A DNA stretch of 47,328 bases from the NCBI GenBank assembly GCA_024233345.1, contig JACKPT010000019.1, forward strand, positions 1 to 47,328. Direction: 5' to 3'. Origin of the DNA: Verrucomicrobiota bacterium. Its GTDB lineage: Bacteria > Verrucomicrobiota > Kiritimatiellia > CAIVKH01. Positions 1 through 8,310 of this stretch are shown in pieces (position 1 is the first letter of the stretch; each line of letters begins with the position of its first letter). Made by a program: the position numbers and the translations under genes. Under the pieces are notes generated by a model, which had not been told where the DNA came from, ran no database searches, and saw only the letters and a program-made list of their open reading frames with translations.

Positions 1-1095
1 GCACCAGGGTTTACCCTCGTCCCATCGCACCCCGGCCCTGGGTAGAACCAGGGCTTGCGGTTGGTGGTGGGTGAGGACCTGGGCATACACGGAGGCTCCG
101 GATTTCAACCGGGGATCAGTACTTTTAAGGGTGATGGTGACGGTCACCACCTTGGGCCATGGGGCCCGTCCGGGGAGGGATACCGCCAGCTCGCCCACGG
201 ATGCCACCGTGCCATCGATTTGCACTTCGGGGAGAGCGGTGGGGGTGATGACCGCCGCCGCGCCGGGAACGATCCCCCCGACCTGGGATTCCGGGACCGC
301 GCACACCGCAATCAAGGTGTCCATATCCGCGATCATGACAAACTTCTGGTTGCGAAGGATTGTGTCACCCTCCCGTACCGTGCGGTAAGCACCATCCATG
401 TGCATGGGAAGATGCGCCACCATGCCTTCGATCGGGCTGGTGAGGGTGGTTTGTGCGGCCTGTTCCTCCACCAGCTCCAACTGTCTGCGGGCCGCCTCAA
501 GCTGGGCCTGGGCCTTCTGGAGACGGGCCGGATGCACGATTTGTTCGAGCAACGCCAGCCGGTTGGTCAATGCAGAGGTGGCGGCTTCCATCCGCTCGAG
601 CCGCACCTGCTGGGATGCCCATTCCGAGGCAGAGACCAGATCCTCCTCGAACAGGGAGGCTGTCCGGTCAACCACCGCCTTCTGTTGGTTGGCCTCGTAG
701 GCGGCTTTCTCGATCTCCTGACGTAAATCGTCCAACTCCAGCGGAAGTTCCGCCTCCTGGAGAACCCGGAGTTCCGCCTCGGCAAGCGAGCGATCCTTTT
801 CGAGTGATGCAAGTTGAAGATCCAGCGGTGAACGGTCGAGTTCGACCACCACCTCCCCAGGTTTGATCCGGGTACCCTCAGGGGCAAGGTAGAGGATGGT
901 TGTGGGTTGGCTCACCGTGGAATACAGCGCCCGCGATTCCACCGCCTCCAGTGATCCATTCACCTGGGTCCACACCGCAAAGTCCCGGAGCTCCACCCGG
1001 TAGGTTTGCGGGACTTCCCGGCGACACCCGTAGCCGCAAAAAGACAGGACAAGGACAAGCGCGATGCGCAGACAGCGGTCACGGTCGCAATGCAT
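1..1095 (-). CDS. Periplasmic adaptor (HlyD/RND membrane-fusion) protein, 3' end outside window
   Basis: The reading frame is open from an ATG at 1095 to the window edge (365 codons), so the C-terminus is missing. The protein would bridge an inner-membrane transporter to the TolC-like channel encoded just upstream. The N-terminus has a basic stretch, a hydrophobic core and a Cys (LSFCGYGC), which suggests export and perhaps lipidation. A biotinyl-lipoyl-like half follows (PEGTRIKPGEVVVELD), then a long Ala/Glu/Leu/Gln-rich coiled-coil hairpin, the second lipoyl half (TSPIEGMV) and the start of the beta-barrel. This order is that of the HlyD/AcrA family. The ATG overlaps the 3' end of the channel gene by 17 nt, indicating translational coupling. 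The transporter itself is presumably further downstream, outside the window. Family assignment is firm; the substrate is unknown. Confidence 0.87.
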   Translation of the reverse strand, partial: MHCDRDRCLRIALVLVLSFCGYGCRREVPQTYRVELRDFAVWTQVNGSLEAVESRALYSTVSQPTTILYLAPEGTRIKPGEVVVELDRSPLDLQLASLEKDRSLAEAELRVLQEAELPLELDDLRQEIEKAAYEANQQKAVVDRTASLFEEDLVSASEWASQQVRLERMEAATSALTNRLALLEQIVHPARLQKAQAQLEAARRQLELVEEQAAQTTLTSPIEGMVAHLPMHMDGAYRTVREGDTILRNQKFVMIADMDTLIAVCAVPESQVGGIVPGAAAVITPTALPEVQIDGTVASVGELAVSLPGRAPWPKVVTVTITLKSTDPRLKSGASVYAQVLTHHQPQALVLPRAGVRWDEGKPWC

Positions 1096-2545
1096 CAGGT
1101 GCCTCCACCAGGGTGCCCAGGGATTTCAATGCCCGATAGCCGGCCAGTGAGGCCTCTGCCCGGGCCGCCAACTCGGCCGACGATGATTCCGCAAAGGCCG
1201 TTTCGGCATCCGAGACATGAAAATTATCCACCGACCCCATTTGATACATGACCTCGGCGAGCTCCAGTCGCTTGCGGGCGAGGTCGGTGTTGCGGACGGC
1301 AATCTGATGATTTGCCATGGCCCGGTGATAGGCGCGGACCTGTTGCTTGACGTCAATTTCGACCCACCGCTCCAGGTCCGCCACGGCAAGGGATTGGAGG
1401 TCACGCTGGGTCAGGGTACTCAGCAGATTGGCCCGCCGCTCATACCGGTCCAGATCGGGGGCAAGGGAAAAGCCGGCGCTCCATCGTTCCTCCTCAAGGG
1501 CAAATTCATCCCGGCCTTGCTGACCCCCGATCAGTCGATAGGTTCCAAACGCCCGCAGATCCGGTTGAAGATTCCTTCGAGCGAGGCGCACTTGCCGGTC
1601 GGCAGTAGACACTTGTTGCAATGCTTGCGCGATATCGAGGCGGTTGGACAAGGCCACTTGCACGGCCTCGTCGAGGGGGGGCAGTTCCAAGTCCAGCAAC
1701 GGTGGCGGATGCAGGGTCAATGAAGTCGCTCCAGGCAATCCGAGGAGATTTAGAAAATCGTCCTGTTCAAGCTGGAGAAGCTCGCGGTTGTTTTCAAACC
1801 GGGTTTGCGCCTCTCCCTCTTGCAGCTCCATGCGCAGGGTATCGATCCGGGATCCCTCGCCATTCTCTTCACGGGCCCGGGTCAGGATTGTGAGCCTGCC
1901 CAGCCGACGCACCGATTCGGTATCCAGCTCGACTTGCCGTTGGTAGCGCAAAACCGACTCGTATCCCCGTACGACTTCCAGCACCACATCTTCGCGGCGC
2001 AGGTAGCCATTTCGGCGGGCTTCCGCGACTCGTTCCAGAGCGGCTACCTCCGGTTCCCGTTGAACCAGCGAACCCGCATTCCGAAACAAGGGCTGGGAAA
2101 GGCTGAATCGCAGGTAGGCGCCATCATCCCCGTCCCGAAACTCCATGCCGCCTGCTGCATCGGCCTCGGCGCCGCTGACGAACCGTTTGCGCGCCTGGAG
2201 ACCGGCATATTGAAAGTCGTTCTCCCCGGAGGTCAGGGTGCCAAACTCAGGTCCGAGGCGGGGTGTAAACGCGGCGGCGGCGGAGTCCGCGACAATCAAA
2301 GCCTCCTCCACCAGCAGATCGGCCTGGAGGATTCGCCGGTTATGCACCAGGGCCTGGTCGATTGCCTCCGGCAGGGTCAATACTTCCGCGAAACCCGTGG
2401 ATCCACAAAGGATCAAGGCGAGCAGGGTCCATGAACTGTTGACGGGATGCACAATCACAGGAACAACCATAGCCGGAAGCTTGAGGGAGACAAGCTTGTC
2501 TCTTCCCGGTCCGGTTCTTTGACCGGGAGTCCATCCGGTGGTCAT
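1079..2545 (-). CDS. TolC-family outer-membrane efflux channel
   Basis: Outer-membrane factor that would form the exit duct for the adaptor encoded immediately downstream. After a hydrophobic export segment (about residues 35-53, ending near GSTGFA) comes the typical TolC opening LTLPEAIDQALVHN, then two repeated helical halves rich in Arg, Glu, Leu and Ala, each with the OEP pattern (for example LDEAVQVALSNRLDIAQAL in the second half). The total of 488 aa fits the family. The start is uncertain: the ATG at 2545 has an AAAGGG-like ribosome site but gives a 35-residue leader before the signal core, while the ATG at 2470 gives a shorter but uncharged leader. It is divergent from the kinase gene, and a perfect 16-nt palindrome lies at 2487-2502 between the two candidate starts. 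Confidence 0.88.
   Translation of the reverse strand: MTTGWTPGQRTGPGRDKLVSLKLPAMVVPVIVHPVNSSWTLLALILCGSTGFAEVLTLPEAIDQALVHNRRILQADLLVEEALIVADSAAAAFTPRLGPEFGTLTSGENDFQYAGLQARKRFVSGAEADAAGGMEFRDGDDGAYLRFSLSQPLFRNAGSLVQREPEVAALERVAEARRNGYLRREDVVLEVVRGYESVLRYQRQVELDTESVRRLGRLTILTRAREENGEGSRIDTLRMELQEGEAQTRFENNRELLQLEQDDFLNLLGLPGATSLTLHPPPLLDLELPPLDEAVQVALSNRLDIAQALQQVSTADRQVRLARRNLQPDLRAFGTYRLIGGQQGRDEFALEEERWSAGFSLAPDLDRYERRANLLSTLTQRDLQSLAVADLERWVEIDVKQQVRAYHRAMANHQIAVRNTDLARKRLELAEVMYQMGSVDNFHVSDAETAFAESSSAELAARAEASLAGYRALKSLGTLVEAPDALRP
2487..2502. promoter_or_regulatory. 16-nt perfect palindrome between divergent efflux and kinase genes
   Basis: The sequence GAGACAAGCTTGTCTC is a perfect inverted repeat, flanked by GG on the left and TTCCC on the right. 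If the TolC-like gene starts at 2470, it lies in the 120-bp divergent intergenic region and could be an operator or a leader hairpin. If the gene starts at 2545, it is inside the coding sequence. Function is inferred only. Confidence 0.3.
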
Positions 2546-2589
2546 GGGCGCCCTTTGACACGCAAAGGGGTCGCTGGCATAGTGCCATC

Positions 2590-4692
2590 ATGGAGAAGCC
2601 TCACGATCAGGTTCCGGATCCACTCGATGGCTACGAGTTGCTCGAGAAACTCGGTGAGGGGGGGATGGCGGTGGTGTGGAAGGCCCGTCAGATTTCCCTC
2701 GACCGGTTGGTGGCGATCAAGATGCTGTCGCCGTCTTTCACGGAACCGGATGCCCTCGAGCGGTTTCGTCAGGAAACCCGACACACGGCCCGTTTGCGCC
2801 ACCCCTCCATTGTGCAGGTCTATGATGCCGGCGAACGGGATGGCGTGGTGTACCTGGTCATGGAGTATATCCAAGGTCAATCCCTTGGCGACTGGATTGC
2901 CGGAGCCGGAAGGTTGGCGCCCGCGGATCTCTTGCGGGTGGCGGATGGGGTGGCGGCGGCGCTGGATGATGCCTGGGACAAGGAGTGCATGATCCATTGC
3001 GATATCAAGCCGGATAACATTCTGATCGAGGCGGATACCGGTGCGGTGAAAGTCGCCGATCTGGGATTGTCGCGGGCGGTGGGGATTCATCGAACCGGGG
3101 AGCGGGTTTCGGGGGTGATTGTAGGCACGCCCAACTATGTGTCGCCGGAACAGGCAGAGGGGGTGCCGGATCTCGATTGCCGAACGGATATCTATTCGCT
3201 GGGCGCGACCCTCTATCATGCCGCCACGGGTGAACTTCCGTTCCGGGAATTAGGCGGCGATGGCGCCATGGAAGGGCATCGGTCCGGACAACTGGAGGAT
3301 CCGGTGGATCGGATCGAAGGGTTTCCACTCCCGGTGGCGTGGCTGCTTGAAAAAATGCTGGTGCGCAATCGGGCCTATCGGCCTCAGCTTTGGCGGGATA
3401 TACGGAAGGATCTGGAACTGGTACGGGCGGGACGATTGCCTGGCGTACTGCCCGAGCCCAACCAAAGCACACTCAAGCGATCGCTCCGGCGAATCAAACC
3501 GAAACCGGACAAGGGTCAAGTGCCACCTCTCCAAATCAAAGCATCTGCTCTGCCCTCCCGTCCCACCCTACCACCGTCCCGTCCGCGTCCCTCGGTGACG
3601 GCGGCCGAGGCTTCGGGCAGTCTTTTGCTGGCCCTGGTGTTGGCCATCGGCACGGTGGGGTGCGGGGCGTGGTGGGCCTTGCGCTCGCGAGACCAGCGCA
3701 TTCATGCAGCAGTATCGCTGCCGGTGAAACCGGAAAACCCAATTCCGGAACCGGAGGTGGTGGTTTCCGGTCGGCCGGGGGAAGGTGAGGCTCCGGATGG
3801 ATTCAACTGGGAGCATCCGGCTTATCTTCGCGCCAGAACCCGGGTCGGTCATGCCGCGGAGGCGCTCGTGGGATGGCAAACGGATCCGCGTTCCGACTTG
3901 TTGGCCGAAGCTCGGGCCGCCACCGTGGAAGCGTTGGAACTGCTGGATTTGTGCGGTGACATCGCTCCGCCCGGCGTCGACCTTCAACCCCTTCAGGATC
4001 AGGCCCGTCGCCTGGCCCAACAGATTCGTGCCGCCGAGCGGACCCCCCCCGACGACCCTCCGCCGATGGAAGCCGGGGTGCTTTCCCTCGCCACCCGGTG
4101 GGCCACGCAGCCCAGGACCATGGACCCGGTTTTGCTGGCCGAGGTAACCAAGCTGTTCCAAGGCCAGGCCGTCCCCTCGGATCAACCCTTTCGCCGCTCG
4201 GCCGACACGACTTTTGCATCGGTCACGTTTCTCATGCCCCTGACCGAGGCTCTGGATCGCCTGGGGCAACCCGCATGGATCGAGGACCAGCCCCTGACCT
4301 TTTTCCCGTACCCGGACCAAAGTCTGACCTTGCGGCGATATCAGTCTCCCCGGCCCCAGGCTTATGATGAACTGCGGCTGGTCACCGACCTTCAGGATCA
4401 GGTGGTGATCATGCAACTGGTCCAGACTCAACCCGCTGCCCCCAAGCTGCCGGCCGACCCATTGCAGGATCGCTGGACGCTGGTGGACCCGGTGACCGGG
4501 CGGGTGAGCACCGAGCCTTCGGAGCGGGTGACCCACCGGATTCGCTCGACGCCGCCCCTGTTGCGGATTGATTCTGAACTGCTGGCTCCGGGCGAGGACC
4601 CAGCCCGGAGCACCTCCACCTACCGGGTGTCTACCCTGATGCCAACCCGCCTGGTGGGACTGTTGTTGTACCGGCTCGCTGTGGAACCATGA
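2590..4692 (+). CDS. Transmembrane Ser/Thr protein kinase (PknB-like) with external C-terminal domain
   Basis: The cytoplasmic kinase domain spans about residues 15-275. It shows the glycine loop GEGGMAVVWKA, the catalytic VAIK lysine (K44), helix-C Glu62, the catalytic loop HCDIKPDN (136-143), DLG in place of DFG (D157) and GTPNYVSPEQAEG in the activation segment. The HRD arginine is Cys, making this a non-RD kinase. A Pro/Arg-rich linker leads to one hydrophobic span (about 342-363). The remaining 330 or so residues would then be periplasmic and match no domain I recognise. Total length is 700 aa. The phosphatase gene starts 105 bp downstream on the same strand, so the two may form a kinase/phosphatase signalling pair. 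No clear ribosome-binding site precedes the ATG. Confidence 0.9.
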   Translation: MEKPHDQVPDPLDGYELLEKLGEGGMAVVWKARQISLDRLVAIKMLSPSFTEPDALERFRQETRHTARLRHPSIVQVYDAGERDGVVYLVMEYIQGQSLGDWIAGAGRLAPADLLRVADGVAAALDDAWDKECMIHCDIKPDNILIEADTGAVKVADLGLSRAVGIHRTGERVSGVIVGTPNYVSPEQAEGVPDLDCRTDIYSLGATLYHAATGELPFRELGGDGAMEGHRSGQLEDPVDRIEGFPLPVAWLLEKMLVRNRAYRPQLWRDIRKDLELVRAGRLPGVLPEPNQSTLKRSLRRIKPKPDKGQVPPLQIKASALPSRPTLPPSRPRPSVTAAEASGSLLLALVLAIGTVGCGAWWALRSRDQRIHAAVSLPVKPENPIPEPEVVVSGRPGEGEAPDGFNWEHPAYLRARTRVGHAAEALVGWQTDPRSDLLAEARAATVEALELLDLCGDIAPPGVDLQPLQDQARRLAQQIRAAERTPPDDPPPMEAGVLSLATRWATQPRTMDPVLLAEVTKLFQGQAVPSDQPFRRSADTTFASVTFLMPLTEALDRLGQPAWIEDQPLTFFPYPDQSLTLRRYQSPRPQAYDELRLVTDLQDQVVIMQLVQTQPAAPKLPADPLQDRWTLVDPVTGRVSTEPSERVTHRIRSTPPLLRIDSELLAPGEDPARSTSTYRVSTLMPTRLVGLLLYRLAVEP

Positions 4693-4797
4693 GGTAATGT
4701 TCTCGTATCCTCCGCCATGGTTGGGTAGGCTGTTCGCGATGAAACACGCCCTTGCATCCCTGAGGCCTGCGAATCGGGCCCCCGAGGAATCTGCGTG

Positions 4798-6330
4798 ATG
4801 AAGCGGCGCATGAATCGCTGGTCTCGCGTTGCCGGTCACCTCCTCGTCTGGAGTCTGGTTTCCCTGATCAATGCAGGCCTTTACCGGGTGGTGGAGAATG
4901 CGATCCTGGACGAAGTCCGGGCCCAGGCCATGGGGGTGGCGGTGGCGGCGGCGGCGGGAATCGACCCCGTGGATTTGGCGGGAATCGACTCGATCGAGGC
5001 CATGCAAACCCCGGCGTTTCAACGTGTCCAGTCCCACCTTGCCCGGATCGCCCGGGCCAATCCCGATATCCGATACATGTATACCATGACCCAGACGGAT
5101 GATCCGGATTACTATGTCTACCTGGTTGATAAACCTGCAACCGACGATAATCGGAATGGCGTGATCGACGAGGATGAAGTCTCCGAAGCACCGGGCACAC
5201 GATACGATATCCGTTCGATTCCCCAGATGAAGGTCGCCTGGGATCAGCCCGCCGCGGATGAGCAGGTCTCGCCCGATCCACCGTATCCGGACCTGCTTTC
5301 CGGCTATGCCCCGATTCGAGCGGACAACGGGGAGACCGTGGCCATTCTCGGGGCGGATGTCACCGCCCGCACCATCCATTCCAAGCTCACCGCCGTCATC
5401 GGAGCCCTGGTTACGGCCTGGCTGGTTATTGGCGGGTTGCTGTCCACGGTGATCGAGATGTACCTGCGCACCCGGTTGGCATCGCTGCGGATTCATGACC
5501 TCAGTGAGGAACTGAAGGAGCGCAACAGCCTGCTAAAGAAAACCAACCTGATGCTGGCGGAAAGAAACGAACAAATAGAGCGGGAGATGGCGTTGGCCCA
5601 GCATGTGCAGTTGGGGTTTCTCCCCAAGGTCTTTCCCCACGAGGACAAGATCGCCTTCGGCAACATGTATGTGACCTGTGCAATGTTGGGGGGGGATCTG
5701 TTTGATGTCTTCAGCCTGGATGACCACAGGATCGGACTCTATATGGCGGATGTCGCGGGACACGGCGTCAGCGCTGCCCTGATTGCCAGCTTGCTCAAAA
5801 TGGCAGTAGAAAGTGTTAAAAGCGGCAACTCCGCGGGGATGCACGACCTGTTGCAACATCCGGCGGCGTTCATGACCCATTTGAACCGGGTGGTGATCAA
5901 GGAACTCACGGAAGAGGATTTCATCACCATGATTTATGCCGTGCTGGATATCGATACCCGCACCGTGATTTTTGCCAACGCCGGACACACGCCGCCGGTC
6001 TGCTATGGCGAGGAGCAGGGGCGGGCGGAAATGATTGAACTCCACGGCGGTCCCGCCCTCGGCATGATGGAGAAAGCCAATTACATCGAGAAGGATTTTA
6101 CCCTCGGCAGTGGTGATAAACTGATCCTGTATACCGATGGCCTGACTGAAGCCATGAACCCCGAGGGTGATGAGTTTGGCGAGGAACGGCTCCAGGCCCT
6201 GGTCCAGCTCAAGGGGTCCTGCGAGGTGAAGGAACTCGTGCGACAAATCCATGATGCCGTTGAAGAACACCGGGCGGGCCGGGAAGTCGGAGACGATTTC
6301 TCACTCCTCGCCCTGGATTTGCGGGCCTGA
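4798..6330 (+). CDS. Membrane-anchored PP2C/SpoIIE (RsbU-type) phosphatase with EF-hand-like sensor
   Basis: A 510-aa protein, probably a serine phosphatase that resets a kinase-regulated target. One membrane span lies near residues 12-30, a periplasmic sensor region at about 31-195, and a second span at about 198-222. A short coiled coil (SEELKERNSLLKKTN...) follows, then the SpoIIE/PP2C domain from about 262 with the metal-binding motifs GGDLFDVF, MADVAGHGVSAAL and YTDGLTEAMN. The sensor region contains an exact EF-hand loop pattern at residues 116-127 (DDNRNGVIDEDE), suggesting Ca2+ binding. The ATG at 4798 is preferred over the GTG at 4795 because GAGG (4784-4787) is well spaced from it. 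Located downstream of the kinase on the same strand. Confidence 0.9.
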   Translation: MKRRMNRWSRVAGHLLVWSLVSLINAGLYRVVENAILDEVRAQAMGVAVAAAAGIDPVDLAGIDSIEAMQTPAFQRVQSHLARIARANPDIRYMYTMTQTDDPDYYVYLVDKPATDDNRNGVIDEDEVSEAPGTRYDIRSIPQMKVAWDQPAADEQVSPDPPYPDLLSGYAPIRADNGETVAILGADVTARTIHSKLTAVIGALVTAWLVIGGLLSTVIEMYLRTRLASLRIHDLSEELKERNSLLKKTNLMLAERNEQIEREMALAQHVQLGFLPKVFPHEDKIAFGNMYVTCAMLGGDLFDVFSLDDHRIGLYMADVAGHGVSAALIASLLKMAVESVKSGNSAGMHDLLQHPAAFMTHLNRVVIKELTEEDFITMIYAVLDIDTRTVIFANAGHTPPVCYGEEQGRAEMIELHGGPALGMMEKANYIEKDFTLGSGDKLILYTDGLTEAMNPEGDEFGEERLQALVQLKGSCEVKELVRQIHDAVEEHRAGREVGDDFSLLALDLRA

Positions 6331-6431
6331 ATCCGGCACCCGGCCCGCGCCGCCGCCGGATTACTTCCGATCTGCCCTGTCCTGAGAGTTTGGCTTGCTG
6401 ATTCCTGCATTCGTCCGCACACTTTCCTGCC

Positions 6432-7136
6432 ATGAAATTCCAACCTATATTTCTCGCGCTATGGCTGGTGACGCCGTCGACACTGTTCGCCGATGATCCG
6501 GAAGTCATTCCGGAATCGCTGCCTTCCGGGGTCATTGCCCGGGTCGGGGATTTTGAAGTGCCGTACGAGTGGTTTCTGAATGAATTCCGCTCCACCTTTT
6601 TTCGACATGCCCAGTCGTCCAATGTACGGCAGGAGGTGTTTGATCCGTTTCTGGAAAAAATGACCCTGTATGAACTTGCCCGGACGTCCGGGGTTGGGGA
6701 GGACGCAGCGTTTCAGCAGGAATTACAGCAAAAGATCGACGGTATGAAGGCGTTCATGGACTACCAGCTTGCCATGGCCAGGATTGGCCTCTACAACCAG
6801 GCCTATATCAAGGCCGAGGGTATCGATCCGGCCAAGGTCACGGTGACCGATGAGGAGCTGCAATCCTTTCTTGCCGAGGAAGGCAATGCCTTTCCCGGCG
6901 CCCTTCCCGACAGTTTGGGAGAGCTTCAACCGCATGTAAAAGAAATGCTGAGCCAGCGCCTGGCCTCTCTCAAGGTCGCCGAAGCGGTGAAAAACCTGGT
7001 TCGGAAAAAGCGTGAAGACCTCAAGATCGAGGTTCAGCAGTCATTGATTGATTCGGTCCCGCTGCCGGAAATGAAAGGCACTCCGCCTCCCGGTATGAAA
7101 GGGTTGCCCGCCGGATCACTGTTTAAAAGCCCCTGA
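6432..7136 (+). CDS. Exported SurA-N-like protein without an isomerase domain
   Basis: A 234-aa protein with a clear signal peptide (MKFQPIFLALWLVTPSTLFA). The mature part begins VIARVGDFEVPYEWF, which resembles the opening of SurA/PpiC N-terminal chaperone domains (VAxVNGxxI), followed by helical segments and a block with conserved-looking SQRLASLKVAEAVKNLV near the end. There is no parvulin rotamase domain. The tail is Pro/Gly/Lys-rich. It probably acts as a periplasmic chaperone, but that is inferred from architecture. The RdgC-like gene follows after 30 bp, so the two are likely co-transcribed. A full SurA-like isomerase is encoded elsewhere in the window (43707-44729). Confidence 0.6.
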   Translation: MKFQPIFLALWLVTPSTLFADDPEVIPESLPSGVIARVGDFEVPYEWFLNEFRSTFFRHAQSSNVRQEVFDPFLEKMTLYELARTSGVGEDAAFQQELQQKIDGMKAFMDYQLAMARIGLYNQAYIKAEGIDPAKVTVTDEELQSFLAEEGNAFPGALPDSLGELQPHVKEMLSQRLASLKVAEAVKNLVRKKREDLKIEVQQSLIDSVPLPEMKGTPPPGMKGLPAGSLFKSP

Positions 7137-7166
7137 GTCTTTCCCTCCAGAAAGGAAACCGTTATC

Positions 7167-8267
7167 GTGTCATTTGAAAGTGGATCGATCAGTTGTCGTA
7201 TCAGTACCTTTCCCCACCCGATCCCGGATGATGCGGTGGAAAAGTTTGCCGGTCATGCCGCGCCCCCCCTGAATACCCTGGGTAGCGGGGAGATTCATGG
7301 GTGGGTCACCGGGCGGCATTTGCTGGACCGGGATCTGCGGGAGGACACCGCGAGCTATGCCGGATATCTGCGGTTAACCCTGATGCAGGCGGAGCGGAAG
7401 ATTCCCGAGCCGCTGCTGCGGGCGGAATGCAAGATGGAAGAAATTGCCGAACTGGAAGCCTCGGGGCGCGAGCGGTTAAGTGCAAAGATCCGGAGCGAAA
7501 TTCGAAAACGCGTCACCGAGCGGTTGCTGCCGGATATGCCCCCGAATCTCAAGGGCATTCACTTTGTGTATCACAAGGATACACGGTTTCTTTATACTTC
7601 AGGGATGTCTGACAAGCAGGTGGATGCGCTCAGCCACTCGTTTCAACAGTCGCTTGGCATGATGCCGATCCTGGTAACCCCGGACTCTGCGGCAATCCTT
7701 CGGAACGCGGGCAATCCCCGGGACTGGTCGGCGTCCAGCTTTTCTCCAGAGGTTGATGACGACGAGGCCACGGTGACCCCGGGGGAGGATTTTCTGACCT
7801 GGCTGTGGTTTGTCTCGGAAGCACGCGGGGGAACCATGGTACTGGATCAACTCGGTACCGTCGCGATCATGATCGACGGCCCCCTGACCTTTTTTAATGA
7901 GGCTGGCGGGGCCCAGGAAGCCGTGGTGCGCAAGGGCGAACCACGCCTGAGTGCCGAGGCCAAAACCGCCCTGATGAGCGGGAAAAAACTGCGGCGGGCC
8001 AAGCTGACCCTCGCCCTCGACGAGGAGCGCACCTGGTCGACCACCATCGACTCCACCTTTGCCTTCCGGGGACTCAAACTTCCGGAAGGTGAAAAGCTGG
8101 ACGCGGTATCGAAATTCCAGGAGCGGCAAATCTATCTCGATCAGTTCTGCGGAGCCTTCCTTGATCTGTATGAAATCTTCTGCCGGGAGCGGAACAATCC
8201 CACGGCGTGGTCGGCCACGGTTCAGGATCTGCGGGAATGGGTCCGTTCCCGCAAAACCCGGAATTGA
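7167..8267 (+). CDS. RdgC-like protein
   Basis: A 366-aa soluble protein whose layout parallels RdgC, a ring-shaped DNA-binding protein that modulates RecA in proteobacteria. Points of agreement with E. coli RdgC are the early GWV segment, the block ending in LLP followed by a short beta-strand region, the QQSLGMMPILV stretch (compare KSLGSLPVV), and the late SGKKLRRAKLTLALD...STFAFRGLKLPE stretch (compare AGKVVTKLALDW...GSLKRLKF). It is about 60 residues longer than the proteobacterial form and similarity is modest, so function is an inference. The start is the GTG at 7167, with AAAGGA at 7151-7156 as ribosome site. It ends 43 bp before a convergent gene. Confidence 0.66.
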   Translation: MSFESGSISCRISTFPHPIPDDAVEKFAGHAAPPLNTLGSGEIHGWVTGRHLLDRDLREDTASYAGYLRLTLMQAERKIPEPLLRAECKMEEIAELEASGRERLSAKIRSEIRKRVTERLLPDMPPNLKGIHFVYHKDTRFLYTSGMSDKQVDALSHSFQQSLGMMPILVTPDSAAILRNAGNPRDWSASSFSPEVDDDEATVTPGEDFLTWLWFVSEARGGTMVLDQLGTVAIMIDGPLTFFNEAGGAQEAVVRKGEPRLSAEAKTALMSGKKLRRAKLTLALDEERTWSTTIDSTFAFRGLKLPEGEKLDAVSKFQERQIYLDQFCGAFLDLYEIFCRERNNPTAWSATVQDLREWVRSRKTRN

Positions 8268-8310
8268 GCCTCAACGTAATCCGGGAGGCGACGATGGCGC
8301 CGAGGAGTGG

